DNA of 64,000 nucleotides from the NCBI GenBank assembly GCA_944472135.2, contig OX235270.1, forward strand, positions 79,493,168-79,557,167, in the 5' to 3' direction. The notes under the pieces were generated by a model. That model did not search any database. It was not told where the DNA came from and worked only from the letters and a program-made list of their open reading frames with translations. Of the stretch, positions 63,828 through 64,000 are shown one piece after another; position 1 is the stretch's first letter, and each line of letters begins with the position of its first letter. The position numbers were made by a program, and so were the translations under genes. The stretch is from Trichobilharzia regenti. Its lineage: Eukaryota > Platyhelminthes > Trematoda > Strigeidida > Schistosomatidae.

Positions 63828-64000
63828 TCAAACAGAATCCCTACAAAAAACTAGTGCTTGAAAATTATATTACAAATATTGTAAATTTTTATATATTTGC
63901 ATCCTTATACAGTTTCCCCAACATGGTCTCTTTAACGTCTTCAGTAGCATGACTATGATCAAACACGTTCGTGTATTTCATGCAACTTATCTAACTCAAC

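Overview
The window looks like a trematode genome, most probably a blood fluke (Schistosoma). Three things point that way: AT-rich DNA; very short introns (30-39 nt) mostly near gene starts, followed by multi-kilobase introns; and RTE, CR1-like, Gypsy and possible Penelope elements plus a tRNA-derived SINE of the kind common in schistosomes. No prokaryotic signals, CRISPR arrays or rRNA genes were seen. The species call rests on pattern recognition, not on a database search.

Three host genes can be assembled exon by exon, with splice sites and phases that agree. (1) A complete 16-exon procollagen-lysine 2-oxoglutarate 5-dioxygenase (PLOD/lysyl hydroxylase) gene on the + strand, 2856-20711, predicted at 727 aa. 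(2) A transformer-2-like splicing factor on the - strand: complete copy 52779-55333 (199 aa), and a 5'-truncated copy 21621-22611 directly downstream of PLOD. (3) A MICU1-like mitochondrial calcium uptake regulator on the + strand, starting at 55780; its 3' exons lie beyond the window. The ancestral order was probably PLOD (+), tra2 (-), MICU1 (+), with tra2 and MICU1 head to head 446 bp apart.

The middle of the window (about 23.2-47.6 kb) breaks this order. Segments of the PLOD/tra2 region have been copied several times. Copy B (27428-29797) carries intron 8, exon 9 and the first bases of exon 10. It runs into a degenerate RTE retrotransposon, and the fusion of exon 9 fragment, intron 9, start of exon 10 and RTE is tandemly repeated (29160-45387): four units plus a partial fifth. 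Two units carry the same 2.7 kb internally deleted Gypsy LTR element at the same site with the same 5 bp target duplication, so the Gypsy insertion came before the last amplification. Copy C (45388-47594) carries PLOD exons 14-16. Copy D (47615-54325) carries PLOD exons 9-16 and most of tra2, and is almost identical to 16456-23168.

Layout: 1-470 no feature; 470-2643 CR1-like LINE; 2856-20711 PLOD, with a SINE, a SINE relic and a LINE relic in its introns; 21621-23168 truncated tra2; 23539-26070 TE cluster (possible Penelope relic, second CR1-like LINE, TA repeat, LINE relic); 26071-27427 unrecognised; 27428-47614 duplications and array; 47615-54325 copy D; 54325-54960 LINE relic in tra2 intron 2; 55119-55333 tra2 5' exons; 55780-64000 MICU1 with repeats in its introns. 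The near-identity of the duplicated blocks means a partial assembly artefact must be considered.
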